From NCBI RefSeq assembly GCF_029542785.1, contig NC_083375.1, positions 372,001 to 436,000 on the forward strand: a stretch of DNA of 64,000 nt, read 5' to 3'. Of the stretch, positions 29,610 through 40,154 are shown piece after piece. The translations under genes and the position numbers were made by a program. Origin of the DNA: Malassezia japonica (taxonomy: Eukaryota > Basidiomycota > Malasseziomycetes > Malasseziales > Malasseziaceae). The notes under the pieces are model-generated. The model saw only the letters and a list, made by a program, of their open reading frames with translations. It ran no database searches and was not told where the DNA came from. Each line of letters starts with the position of its first letter. The stretch's first letter is position 1.

Positions 29610-30645
29610 TTAGGCGCGACCCGCGTCCTTCATGGCCTTGAGCATCAGCTCACCAATCTTGGCGGGGCTGTCCGCGACCACGGCACCGGCCTGCGTGAGC
29701 GCACGGACCTTGTCGTCGGCGCCACCCTTGCCACCGCTGATGATGGCACCGGCGTGGCCCATGCGGCGGCCCGGAGGAGCAGTGCGGCCGGCGATGAAGG
29801 CAACGACCGGCTTGGGGTTCTCCCTGGTCTTGTTGTACTTCTCCAGGTATTCCGCGGCGTCCTCCTCCATGCTGCCACCAATCTCACCAATGATCACGAT
29901 ACCCTCCGACTTGGGGTCGTCAAGGTAGAGCTTCACCAGGTCCAGCGTGGTGGAGCCGGGGTAAGGGTCACCACCGATACCCACACAGAGCGACTGGCCG
30001 AGACCGACGTTGGTGGTCTGGTTGACGGCCTCGTATGTCAGCGTACCCGAACGCGACACGATGCCGATCTTGCCGGGGGAGTGGATGTGACCGGGCATGA
30101 TACCAATCTTGCAGCCCTCGGGGTTGATCACACCAGGGCAGTTGGGACCAATCAGGCGCGACTTGCTCTGCTGCTTGAGCACGTTGGCGACGCGGATCTC
30201 GTCCTTCTGGGGAATGCCCTCGGTGATGGCGACAATGAGGGGGACCTCGGCCTCGATAGCCTCGATGATCGCATCAGCCGCACCCGGCGGGGGCACGTAG
30301 ATCACCGACGCCTGGGGCTTGGTCTTGTCCACGGCCTCCTGCACGGTACCGAAAACGGGCAGACCAAGGTGGGTGGTGCCGGCCTTCTTGGGCGAAACAC
30401 CACCAACGAGGTTCGTGCCGTAGTCAAGAGCCTGCTGGCAGTGGAAGGTGCTGGTCTTACCAGTGAAACCCTGGCAAATCAGCTTGGAGTCCTTCTGCAC
30501 GTAAATGTTCTTGATCGTGTCCTCGTAGCTGCGGCGCACAGCCGAGGTCGACAGAAGGCGCGGAGCACAGGCTGCTGTTAGATAATGAAAACGCACCAGT
30601 GCGGGGGGCCGAGCGGAGCAGGTTCAGAGACGTCCTAGCAATCAT
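29610..30645 (-). CDS. LSC1: Succinyl-CoA ligase alpha subunit, mitochondrial
   Basis: Exons 30645-30597 and 30574-29610 (22-nt intron) encode 337 residues. The first exon supplies the start of the mitochondrial presequence ([16 protein letters not shown]); without it there is no ATG. The mature part has the CoA-binding [19 protein letters not shown], the family signature around [29 protein letters not shown] and the phosphohistidine loop [17 protein letters not shown]. It converts succinyl-CoA to succinate in the TCA cycle. An alternative acceptor 3 nt downstream is possible. VTA1 lies 70 bp upstream on the same strand. Confidence 0.95.
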
Positions 30646-30715
30646 CGTCTGGCTATGTGTTCGACGGGAAGTACAGCGTTGCCAGCTCGGTTTGCGCCCG
30701 GGACGCGTCACATGA

Positions 30716-31874
30716 CTACACACGTGGATCGTCCTGCGCGGCGTCGAGGATCCTCAGCGCGTCGCGCAGGTGCGTCCGCGCGGTGTCTACATCTTCATAG
30801 TCCAGGGCGCTCGAGGCCCACCGCGATAGCTTTTGCACCTTGGCGATCTCGGTCACACTCAGTGCACACTCGCGCTCGTCCGCAGGAGGGGGGGCGGTCG
30901 GTGCCACGTGGGCCGTGCGCGCGGGCGGCGCCGTAGGCGCCGGCGACGGAGCGGGGGGCGCGCTCGGCGCAATGACGTGCACGGGCGGCGAGCGCGCATC
31001 GTCCTGAGGGACTGTGGGAAGCTTGGGGGCGCCTCCGACTGGCGACGGAGCCGCAGGCGCGGACGGCGTGCCGAGGTCCGAGGTGGGCGGAGGAGGGAGC
31101 GTTGGCGCGTGGTCCGTCGGTGGCGCGGACGGCAAGGACGTGGGGTCGCTGGGTCCGACGTCCTTGGCATGCGTTTCGGCCGCATTCGTGCCCTCGTCAG
31201 CAGTATCCTGGGCGTCTGGACCCTGCTCGCCGCCGGCTTCCTCGCCAATTTGCATCGGGGTAACGAGCTGCGCGAGCACCTCGTCCTCCTCTGCATTCGC
31301 CGGCCCCGGCGCAGGCTTCACGCCCTCGCGGAGTGCCTTGGAGATCTGTGCGGCCTTCCACTTGGCGTACTTGATCTTGTGGCGCGTCTGTGTCAGTGTC
31401 GCGACGTACGTCCTCGTCGACCTCGCCAAACACCTTGAGCAGCTCGAGAAAGTGGCTTGCAGCGACAAACGTCCGTGCCGTTCCCCTGTGTGAGGATGGC
31501 AACCTACCTCGACGCACGTCCCTCGCGGTCCTCGTTATCCGCCCCCAAAAATATATTCAACGCAAAGTTCATGACGTACGCCTGGCCCGCCGCATCGTCA
31601 GTCACGGCCACATTATCCTCGAGCTCGGATTTGCACTGCATGAGTTTCGCCACGCACCTTTTCGAGGTCGTCCATCAGCTCGAGCAGGTAGGTCTTGGAC
31701 GCTGGATCGCTGCTGGGCTGCGCAATCCCGAGCTGCGCCGCATAATACTTGCCTGCGTTAGTCGCGCGACATACACCAGTAGGCTACCACAGGGTCCACG
31801 CCCTCGACCTCGTTCGCACGCTGCACATACGCGCCCGCATCCTTAAGCGCCGGGGGCGCCGCGCGGAGTGGCAT
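30716..31874 (-). CDS. VTA1: MVB sorting protein Vta1 (LIP5)
   Basis: Five exons, 31874-31775, 31752-31658, 31635-31508, 31485-31410 and 31387-30716, encode 356 residues; all four introns are exactly 22 nt. Vta1 activates the Vps4 ATPase in ESCRT-III disassembly. The two N-terminal MIT-like modules are rebuilt only by splicing: YVQRANEVEGVDPVVAYWC, KYYAAQLGIAQ, NFALNIFLGADNEDREG and TARTFVAASHFLELL, then KIKYAKWKAAQISKALREG. A long Pro/Ala linker leads to the C-terminal VSL dimerisation helices IAKVQKLSRWASSALDYEDV. The four in-phase-breaking microintrons make this the clearest test case of the 22-nt class. Confidence 0.95.
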
Positions 31875-31930
31875 CGTGTCGCAACCTCCACATATCCTCG
31901 TGACTATTCTACACTGTACACTATCGTTAT

Positions 31931-32912
31931 TTATTCTTCGGTGGTCATCGCCTCTTCGCGGCTGTTTGGCAAGGAGCGCGACAAGAGCCCTGCGAGGTCG
32001 AGGCGCGGAAAGTCCGTCTTTCCCGGCCCGTCCGGCCCCAGGAGCTGCTGGCCGTAGGAGAAGAGGTGCGCGAGGCGCGCGAGGCGCGCCGTCGGGCTGT
32101 AGCTCTGCGAGGCGAGGATCGCTGCGTTGAGTTCTTCGGCGACGCGCTTGCGGTACTCGGTGTCGTACAGCTCGGCGGCGTACGCCGGCATGGCGGGCGT
32201 CGGTGACCGCATATCAAATACAAAGAGCGACATGGTCTGCTCGAGCTCGCTCAAGAGGTGGGGATGTTCCTCGCCGAGCGGAGCGAGGTGCTCGGAAGCA
32301 AAAAGAAGCGCCTCGTCCAGCTCTTCACTCCGCAGCAGCTCGATCATGCGCAGCTGCTGCATGTGAAAGAAGAGCAGGGGGCTCGTATCGAGGATCTGGA
32401 GTAAGTATTGTTCCACGGTTTGGCGCGTCGATCAGTCGAAAGATGGTGATTAGGTTTGTATTCCGCACAGCAGCAAGCCGCTCGGCGTGGTGCATGTAAT
32501 GGATCTTCCTTTCGACGCGGGTGTGCACGTACCTCGGGATTGAGCTCGTTGGTAATCTCCATCGCCGCCACGACGTCGCCTTGGAGGAGCGCGTCGCGCG
32601 TCGCGATGCGCACTTCCATGCTGGGCAGGTCCATGTCCGGCACAATGCCCGACTCGGCACTAAAGGCCTCGGCCGCATCCTTGTGTCCTTCGACAACAAA
32701 ATAGTCCATCACGAGACGGTCCAGATCCCTAACGGTTAGCTTGCTCACACAACGAGGATTCAGAAGTAGAAGAAAAAATAGAGTGTCCTCATCGTTTCGG
32801 AGAGATTCCCACTTCTGTATAGACTCATCCTCTACAGGGCATGGCCTCATACGTACTCTTTCGAGATCCGGACCTGCGCGAGACGCGCGTCCCACTCATC
32901 CTGGGCGCCCAT
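31931..32912 (-). CDS. GID8: GID/CTLH ubiquitin ligase subunit Gid8
   Basis: Exons 32912-32857, 32728-32533 and 32395-31931 encode 238 residues. Introns are 128 and 137 nt, the two longest in the window. Gid8 scaffolds the GID/CTLH E3 ligase. The LisH region (ISKEDLDRLVMDYFVVEGHKDAAEAF) crosses the first splice site; CTLH and CRA segments follow (RIATRDALLQGDVVAAMEI, ILDTSPLLFFHMQQLRMIEL, LFVFDMRS). The first intron stays open in frame with exon 2 and contains an ATG in good context, so an alternative N-terminus is possible. Divergent with MPE1 (108 bp, two CACGTG cores). Confidence 0.9.
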
Positions 32913-32971
32913 CGCCCATGCCCGCGCAGAGCAAGGAGAAACGCAGACCGACCCGCTTTTGCGCCTTTTCT

Positions 32972-32986
32972 CACGTGATCCACGTG
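32972..32986. promoter_or_regulatory. Two adjacent CACGTG cores in the GID8-MPE1 divergent promoter
   Basis: CACGTG occurs at 32972-32977 and again at 32981-32986, within the 108-bp spacer between divergent start codons. The repeated core suggests a bHLH (Cbf1/USF-like) input; this is inference from motif recurrence at other spacers. Confidence 0.5.
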
Positions 32987-33020
32987 GCGCGAAGCTTGGC
33001 CGGAACGCACAGACGACGTG

Positions 33021-34687
33021 ATGGCGACCTCGGCGGTCTTTTACAAGTTCCGGTCGCAGAAGGAGCCGCAACGGCTGACCTTCGATGGGACCGGCATCAG
33101 CGTATGGGAGCTCAAGCGGGAGATTATTCTCCAAAACAAAATGGGCAAGGGCACCGACTTTGACCTCGCGGTGTTCGACGCGGATACAGACGACGGTACG
33201 CACACGGCCTCACACAGAATACAAGGACGACAACTATAGCATCCCGCGCTCGTCGCATGTCGTTGTACGCCGACTGCCGCCGTCGCGGCCGGGGCGGGGG
33301 ACTGCACAGCTGTACGTCGCCGACATGCAGGCCCCGACCACTGGCGGCGCCTCTGAGCCCCAGCCAAGTGCCCCGACGCCTGTCACACACGCGTACCGCG
33401 GCCCGATGACGAAGCGCTTCGACGGCCGCGAGGTCGGGCCGAGCGCGGCGCCTTCGGCACCGTCGGCAGACGGCGGCGACGAGGCTGCGCGCATCGCTGC
33501 CATGTTCCAGGCGACCACCGAGCAGTGGGACGAGACGCAGGAGCGCATGGCCCAGTACGTGCCCAATCTAACGCAGCGCAACCTATCGCGAGCGCACCGG
33601 CATGCCGCGGCGCGCGCCGCCCCCGCGCGCCGGCCAGCCGTATACCGTGCCGGCAGCGGAGCGCCCGCCGCCCCCAGCGGGCTATATCTGCTACCGCTGT
33701 GGCCAAAAAGGGCACTGGATCCAAGAGTGTCCTACGAACGACAACCAGGACTATGACAACCGGCCTCGCTTCAAGCGCACGACGGGTATTCCGAAAAGCA
33801 TGCTCAAGACCATCGAGCAGCCGACGGCCGAGCAAATGTCGGGTGTGATGGTCACGCCTGACGGCTCGTACGTCATCGCGACACCCGACTCGGGCTCGTG
33901 GAACAGGAGCAAGGCGCGTGCACGGCCGCTGTCCAAGACGGACGTCTACCAGTCGGTACCGTCGGACCCGACGCTCGCTTGCCCGTACTGCTCCAAGCTG
34001 CTGCGCGACGCGGTCAAGACGTCGTGCTGTCAGACCTCGTTCTGCGAGGAGTGCGTGCAGACCTACCTGTTTGAGCACGACTTTACATGCCCAGAGTGCG
34101 AGAAGCACATCCCGGACATTGAAATGCTCAAGATCGACGACGTGAAGCGCAAGCTGGTGCGCGAGTACATCGACAAGACGATCGAGCGGAGCGAAGAGGT
34201 GTTTGAGCAAGGCACGCGCGTCGACGAGGAGGCGAGTGCGGCCGCCGACGAAGCCCACGCCGCCGAGCTCGCCATGAACGAGCCGACGAAGGACGCAAAG
34301 GACGATGACAAGCCTTCGGACGACGCCGCACCGCCGCCGCCAATGCCGCCGATGCCGCCGATGCCCGGCATGGGGCCGGGTGAGCCACCGGCATTCAATC
34401 CGCAGATGGTGCAGCAGCTCGCCATCATGCTGCAGAACCCCAACCTGCCGATGCCGATGCGCATGCAGCTCCAGATGCAGATGCAGATGCAGCAGATGCT
34501 CTTCTTTCAAATGTTTCCGCCGGGCAGCGCGCCGCCGATGCCGGGCATGCCGGGCATGCCGCCGATGCCAGGCGGCCCAGGCGGACCTCCTCCGCCCGGC
34601 CCTTCGCAGGAGGCGGAAACCGGCCAGCGCCGGCGGCACAACGATGCGGGCGGCCGCGAATCCAAAGCGCCGCGCCGGCGTGGATAG
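33021..34687 (+). CDS. MPE1: Cleavage and polyadenylation factor subunit Mpe1 (RBBP6-like)
   Basis: Exons 33021-33195, 33218-33554 and 33577-34687 encode 540 residues, with two 22-nt introns. Domain order is that of Mpe1/RBBP6: N-terminal ubiquitin-like DWNN (SAVFYKFRSQKEPQRLTFDG), a CCHC zinc knuckle (YICYRCGQKGHWIQEC) and a RING/U-box-type domain (CPYCSKLLRDAVKTSCC, SFCEECVQTYL). Mpe1 activates pre-mRNA 3'-end cleavage. The tail is low complexity, Pro/Met/Gly-rich, with Gln-Met repeats. It is functionally relevant here because the very short gaps between convergent genes make 3'-end formation demanding. Confidence 0.93.
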
Positions 34688-34696
34688 TGTATTCTA

Positions 34697-35651
34697 CTAA
34701 TCATACATAGTACGGCTGAGCATGAGCCACTCAAACGTGTCGACGCCCGACATGTCCGTATCAAACACCTCGTGCGGCTCTTTTTCGACGACGCGGAAAC
34801 CTTGCAAGAGCTGGGCATCCGACGCCGGCGGCGCCTGGCGCAGCGTCGCGGGCCGGCGATGCGCGACAAAGACAAAGTAGTCGTCCGGCACCTGGCCTGG
34901 CGGGCCGTGCGCGAGATGTGTGGCATCCGACCCCAGCGGCGCCCACGCCGTCGGGCGCGTGGCCGGCGCGCAGTACACGACCTGGAAGTCGAACCATGCC
35001 CCAAAAGCGGCCCAGAACGGCTGCTCTTTTGTGAGCGAGCGGATCTTGTACCCGATCACGACTTCCGGCGAAGGCGTGCACGCCGTCAGGTCGAGGAGTG
35101 TGCGCAGGAGCGGCGCAAGGAGCTCAGGGAAGTACACCAGGTCCGAGCACAGGACGTGCGTAATCGGCCGCGGCAGCGCACGCTGCACGGCGGCGGCGGC
35201 GGCGGCATCGCCCCACGGCAGTGCATGTACACGCACGTCGACGCCACGCTCCTGCGTCGTGCGCGCATTGCGCTCAAGCAGCGGGCACACCTCAGCAAGG
35301 TCGGTCAGCACGACCGTGTGTCCAAGGCCGGTACGGTGCAGCGCTGCAGCGGCCGCCAGGCCGGCAGTCCCGACGCCCGAACCAAGCTCCAGCACGGTCC
35401 GTGGCGCATCGTTGCCAATCATGGAGCACGGGGGGTCGTACACGTACGCGTCGTCCTCGACGTAGCGCATCAGAAGAAAAGCCGATTCCCTGCATCAGCG
35501 AAAACACGTACCAGATGCGCCCAGCAATCCCAAATGCGGCAATGTCCGCTGCGCTATCGTGCTGCCATGCCTCTGTCCCATGTCCAGCGTCCGGGGCATT
35601 CGGCGCGATCGCCAGCGCCGCCGGAAAGTTGGGGCCCCTGCCCTGCGCCAT
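34697..35651 (-). CDS. Protein-lysine methyltransferase, METTL21/Methyltransf_16 family
   Basis: Exons 35651-35512 and 35489-34697 (22-nt intron) encode 310 residues. Splicing creates the family signature GIAGRIWESAFLLMRYVE. SAM-binding motif I is TVLELGSGVGTAGLAAA, motif II VVLTDLAEVCPLLERN and the post-motif site VLCSDLVYFPELLAPL corresponds to the D/E-x-x-Y active-site element. Members methylate lysines of elongation factors, Hsp70 or ribosomal proteins; the exact substrate cannot be read from sequence. Start codon is 60 bp from divergent SEC8; stop is 9 bp from convergent MPE1. Confidence 0.85.
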
Positions 35652-35711
35652 GCACTTGGACGTGGAGGTTTCGGCCGATCCTCGCTCACCGCACAGACAG
35701 CGGGGACGACG

Positions 35712-38700
35712 ATGCTGAAGCGGACGACCGGCTCGAAGCGCCGGCCCCAGATCCGCCACGAGAATACCCAGCTCGGGACGGGCGCGGGTGTGACCGAAGG
35801 GCCGATTGCGGTGCCTGGCCACAACGCGTTTCACGCCGGCGGAGCGAACACGGCTCCGCAGCCCGCCGCCTATGCCCAGGGGCACAGCGAGGCGTACGCG
35901 CAGGTGCCGCAGGCTGCCTATGCGCCTGCGCCTGCCGAGGTGCCGCAGGGCGGCCGGCCATCGATAGACTACACTGCGTCTGCACGGCCGTCGGTCGACT
36001 ACCACGCGTCGGCGCGGCCGTCGGTCGACCAACACGCGTCGGCGCGTCCGTCGGTCGACGGATACAACACACCGGCGTGGCCGCCTACTGAGGGATACAA
36101 CGCGATGGCGCGTCCTTCGGTTGACGGATACAATACTTTGGCGCGTCCGTCGGTCGACACGTACGCCCCGAACGACGTGTATGCGCAGTACGCCGTCACG
36201 CCGCGCGGGTCGGTCGGCGACACACACAGCGCGTACGCGGCGCAAGCGCGCGCGGCCGTGCCGGAGCGCCCGGCGCTGACGCCGTACGAAGAGGCGTTGC
36301 GTGCGACCGAGCCTGTGCCCGAGCCCGAGCCCGAGCCTGTGCCTGAACCCAAGACGGAGCCGGCGGCGCCGATGCTCGGCGTGCGCGACCGCCTGCGCCC
36401 TGCGCCATCCATGTCGCGTGCGTCGCCACAGCCTGCGGCACTTGCGCCCCCCGCCGATGCTCTGGAGGTCGGCTCGCTGACCAAGGAGCGGCAGCCGGCC
36501 GCCCTCGACGCGGTGCTGAGTGCGCTTGTCGCCGCGGGCCGCAAGCGCCAGACGGCGCGCATTCTGCGTGGCGACAGTGACCCCGATGAGAAGAGCGGCA
36601 CGTCCCAGGTGATGGTGCCCCAGGCGAGCCGCGTGATCAACGACTACGTCTCGCCGTCCGACGATCCCAAATTCCGTGCGCTGAATGCGGTGCTGCGCAA
36701 GCTCAAAGCCGAGTGGTCGTTTTTGATGGACGATGGATTCAATCCCCTGGCGCTCGTCCTGTCGCTCTTGCCAAACGGCGGCCTGCGCGAGCGCCTCGTC
36801 GACTTTACGTCGCTCAACTCGCTTATTGAAGGCACGCTGCAAGGCACGCTCGACGACCACTACGAGTCGTTTGCGATGGCCATCACGGTGAACCACGGCA
36901 TGATCCAGTCACTGGGCGAGGCGCAGGACCATGTCTCTGGCACGCGTGCCAAGCTGCAAAACGCCCGCGACGCGCTCGGCGCGCGCCGTGCAGACCTTGT
37001 GCAAATGTGGCAGCGTATTCAGAGCGTCAAGGAGGCGATGCGTGTCCTGGCGCTCATCGAGCAGCTGCGCAATGTACCCGATGAGCTCGAGACACTAATG
37101 TCCGAGAAGCAGTTCCTCCAAGCGACGCAGCTGCTGATGCGCTCGCTGCGCATGATCCAGCGCGAGGAGCTCGTTGAGGTCGGCGCGACGGCCGATCTGC
37201 GTACGTACCTGCGCTCGCAGGAGCACTCGCTGCTCGAGATCCTCATCGAGGAGCTGCACAACCACCTGTACCTCAAGTCGTACTACTGCGACGCGCGCTG
37301 GAAGAGCTACGTGCAAGGCCAGGACGCCCTCCCGGACGTTCTCTTTGGTGCAGACTACGCGCCAGAGGTCGACGGTGGCGCGCGGCCGACCAAGCTCGCG
37401 CGCTTCATGCACCTCCTCCGCGGCCGCGTCGTGTACGATGCGCCAGAGGCCGATACGCACCTCGACCGGGACCTGGACCTGAGTGCCGATGCGGACCACG
37501 AACTCGAGACGCAGGCCGAGCATGCCGTCGACGAAAAGACAGCGCAGAACCCCGAAAAAGATTCGTTCCTCTACCTCGAGATGCTCCTCGAGAGCCTTGC
37601 GCGCCTCGGCAAGATTGGGTATGCGCTCGAGATGATTGGGCAGCGCCTGCCGTTTGAGGTGCACCAGCTCGTCGATGCAACGATCGACGAGGTGGACCGC
37701 CGCCACGATCCCCACCGCCACACGATGGCCGGTGCGGCGCGGTCCGAGTCGGTGTTCTTTGCGCCTTCTGCGCTCACCGCGTCCTTTATGGAAGACGGCG
37801 TGCGCAAGTCGTTTTCCTTGCTTTCTGCCGCACAGCTCGCGGAAAAGAGCAAGACAAACCAGCACGAGCTGTCCGCGCTGCAGCGGGACATGGACACGAT
37901 GCGCGACTTTTTCTGGACGCTCTTCTCCAAGCTCGATGCCATGCTCCAAGGCCACCGCGTCGTGCAGGACGTCGCGGGCGCCATCTTTAGCCGCGCAGAC
38001 GTCAAGGACGCCGCCGCGGCCGACCGCGCCTCGGCAGAGCTCGGCACGACGGCGCTGGCGCGTGTCTGGCAGGCGGTCGAGTACGAAGTGCGTGCGCTTT
38101 TGCACGACTACCTGTCCGAAGACACGCAGGCCGTTTCGTCAGCAAGCGTATCTGCACCCTCGCTGAACGAGCTGCTGCGCACCAAAGGCTACGAGCGCGA
38201 CAAGAGCCACACGCTCTTTCGCATGGCCGACCTGCGCAAACAGCAGAATGCCGTACGCCGCTCCGAAGACAAGGTCGACACAGCGCTGCGTACCTTTGTT
38301 CCGGGTCTCGTCGTGCAAGACGCCGGCCCGGCGAATGCGACGTACCTCGTCAACACAAGCACGTCGACGCGCCCAGATGAGTACACGGGCGCGGGCCACC
38401 GCCTCTTGGTGCGCCCGCTTACCTTTACCGTGTCGGTGCTCTTCCAGCCGACACTGGCGTTTATCTCGCGCGTTCCGCACGTACTTCCCGAAGACGCCGC
38501 CGGCGCCTCGGCGCGTGGCTTTGGCGGCTTCCTGCGCGAGTTTGTGCAGCACATGTTTTTGCCGATGCTCGAAGAAAAGGTGCAGACTCTCTTGTCGACG
38601 GCCACCAACGTCCCCGAGGCGTTTGCCGCGGAGCCTGCCAAGCGCACGCACGCCGCGCGTCCGATCGTGAAGAGCGTCGGGCAGGTGATTGCACTGGTCG

Positions 38701-39866
38701 ACAGTCTGTACACCATGCTGCAGGTCGCGCCGTTCCACCGCGCGTCGTACTCGCGGCTGATTCTGATGGTCTTTGTCGAGTACTACGAGCGGTGCAACGA
38801 GCGCTTCAAGCAGCTCGTGTCGGAGGACGCGGACGCGACGCACAGCGGCGGCCCGTACGTGCTTGCGGCGACGTGGACGCAGCGCAAGGAGCTCTACTTG
38901 TGCCTCACCGAGGCGCTGACGGCCGATCCGTCGAGCACGCGTGCGCTCGACATCCGGTACGCCGAGTCGCAAATCGAGCGGCGGTACGCGGCGGCAGCGC
39001 CGGTGCAACGCGCAGACCTTGTTACGTCGCGCAAGCGTATTCTTGCGCTGGGCCATTTGCAGTACAGCATCCAGTTTATTCTGCAGCATATGGCGCATCT
39101 GCGTGCGACCGACGCCGACGACGAGCGCAGCGAGCGGGCGCTGGCCGAAAATGAGCTGCCGCTGCCGCTCAGTGCGGCGCTCGCTAGCCGCTTTGACGAG
39201 ATTCCCCGGCTGTTTAGACTGCTTGGCCATGTCGTGCTGATGACGCTGCGCGTCGAGCTGCGCCTCAAGACGCTGTACTACCTACGCCTGGCGATTACCG
39301 AAGGCGCGTACATTGTCGACGCCGGCTCGCTCGAGCCGGACTCGCATGTGGTCGATCTCAACACGGAGCTGAGCGCGTACAACGACATGCTCAAAGAGAC
39401 GATTTTGCCCGAGCACCAGCGCTTTGTCCTCGACGGCCTCGATATCCTGATGGACGCCGTGATGATCGACGGCGTACGCCACCTCCGGGCCATCAACCGC
39501 CACGGTGTGACAAAGATGATCCGCAACATTTTGTCGCTGCAGCAGAACCTGAAAAACATCGTGGCTGCGCCGCAGCGTGTCGACCTCGAACGCAGCAAAA
39601 AGTTCTGGGAGATGCTCTCGCGCGAGCCGGAGCAGTGGCTTGCGATGGTGCGACGTACCAAGGCGCAGCATACGTTTGAGGAGTACAAGGCAGCGCTTGA
39701 TCTGTGCCTCGGCATTGACAACGCACGCAAAGGCGAGCGGCCTGTGTCGGGCGTGCCGTTGCCGCGTATTGCGCATGCGGGCACGTCGTCCGAGCGCGAT
39801 GTCACGCAGCAGCGGTACAATGAGCTGCTGATTGAGCTGCACGAGGGCGTAGGTGCTACTATGTAG
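35712..39866 (+). CDS. SEC8: Exocyst complex component Sec8
   Basis: Intronless, 1384 residues, the longest gene in the window. Sec8 is a rod-like exocyst subunit tethering secretory vesicles at growth sites. The Sec8 N-terminal domain starts around residue 315 (VINDYVSPSDDP, LNAVLRKLKAEWSFLMDDGF, PLALVLSLL, LEGTL-type LIEGTLQGTLDDHYESF) followed by coiled-coil and long helical CorEx repeats up to the C-terminal ELLIELHEGVG. The first 300 residues are an added disordered region with seven RPSVD-type repeats and Glu/Pro runs. Antisense open frames are shadows. MRPS5 converges 288 bp downstream. Confidence 0.9.
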   Translation: MLKRTTGSKRRPQIRHENTQLGTGAGVTEGPIAVPGHNAFHAGGANTAPQPAAYAQGHSEAYAQVPQAAYAPAPAEVPQGGRPSIDYTASARPSVDYHASARPSVDQHASARPSVDGYNTPAWPPTEGYNAMARPSVDGYNTLARPSVDTYAPNDVYAQYAVTPRGSVGDTHSAYAAQARAAVPERPALTPYEEALRATEPVPEPEPEPVPEPKTEPAAPMLGVRDRLRPAPSMSRASPQPAALAPPADALEVGSLTKERQPAALDAVLSALVAAGRKRQTARILRGDSDPDEKSGTSQVMVPQASRVINDYVSPSDDPKFRALNAVLRKLKAEWSFLMDDGFNPLALVLSLLPNGGLRERLVDFTSLNSLIEGTLQGTLDDHYESFAMAITVNHGMIQSLGEAQDHVSGTRAKLQNARDALGARRADLVQMWQRIQSVKEAMRVLALIEQLRNVPDELETLMSEKQFLQATQLLMRSLRMIQREELVEVGATADLRTYLRSQEHSLLEILIEELHNHLYLKSYYCDARWKSYVQGQDALPDVLFGADYAPEVDGGARPTKLARFMHLLRGRVVYDAPEADTHLDRDLDLSADADHELETQAEHAVDEKTAQNPEKDSFLYLEMLLESLARLGKIGYALEMIGQRLPFEVHQLVDATIDEVDRRHDPHRHTMAGAARSESVFFAPSALTASFMEDGVRKSFSLLSAAQLAEKSKTNQHELSALQRDMDTMRDFFWTLFSKLDAMLQGHRVVQDVAGAIFSRADVKDAAAADRASAELGTTALARVWQAVEYEVRALLHDYLSEDTQAVSSASVSAPSLNELLRTKGYERDKSHTLFRMADLRKQQNAVRRSEDKVDTALRTFVPGLVVQDAGPANATYLVNTSTSTRPDEYTGAGHRLLVRPLTFTVSVLFQPTLAFISRVPHVLPEDAAGASARGFGGFLREFVQHMFLPMLEEKVQTLLSTATNVPEAFAAEPAKRTHAARPIVKSVGQVIALVDSLYTMLQVAPFHRASYSRLILMVFVEYYERCNERFKQLVSEDADATHSGGPYVLAATWTQRKELYLCLTEALTADPSSTRALDIRYAESQIERRYAAAAPVQRADLVTSRKRILALGHLQYSIQFILQHMAHLRATDADDERSERALAENELPLPLSAALASRFDEIPRLFRLLGHVVLMTLRVELRLKTLYYLRLAITEGAYIVDAGSLEPDSHVVDLNTELSAYNDMLKETILPEHQRFVLDGLDILMDAVMIDGVRHLRAINRHGVTKMIRNILSLQQNLKNIVAAPQRVDLERSKKFWEMLSREPEQWLAMVRRTKAQHTFEEYKAALDLCLGIDNARKGERPVSGVPLPRIAHAGTSSERDVTQQRYNELLIELHEGVGATM
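35952..36159 (+). repeat. Tandem 30-33 nt coding repeat in SEC8 N-terminus
   Basis: Seven units of 10-11 codons, each with the core ARPSVD (variants RPSID, WPPTE) followed by a Tyr-containing spacer such as YHASA or GYNTLA. Nucleotide identity is high between units 2 and 3, suggesting recent slippage. The Ser within RPS has an Arg at -2, which could be a kinase site; this is inference. Confidence 0.8.
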
Positions 39867-40154
39867 TGTAATGAGGTGGAGACATGCTGATGAGGGTGCG
39901 AAGGGCTTGGGTGTGGTTGTCCATCGTTCCAACGCTGTTCAGGCACAGTAGCACAGGACGGCCAGGTTATGGTGGTACTGTATTGAGTGCACGTCAAGGG
40001 ATCGTGCAACATGGCAGTGCGCCGCGGCCAAGTCACCACCACAAACTACCTCACACCCTATGCCTTTGTCTCGTGAGAAGAAAAGTGTTGCTATCGAAGT
40101 GGCCTACCATAGCAAGACACACAAGCGCAACACTATACTGCGTACCTGCTGCCT

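Noticed and set aside
35292..36896. 534-codon minus-strand frame antisense to SEC8
   Set aside because: Arg/His-rich translation mirrors the SEC8 repeat region and overlaps the true methyltransferase exon in the wrong frame.
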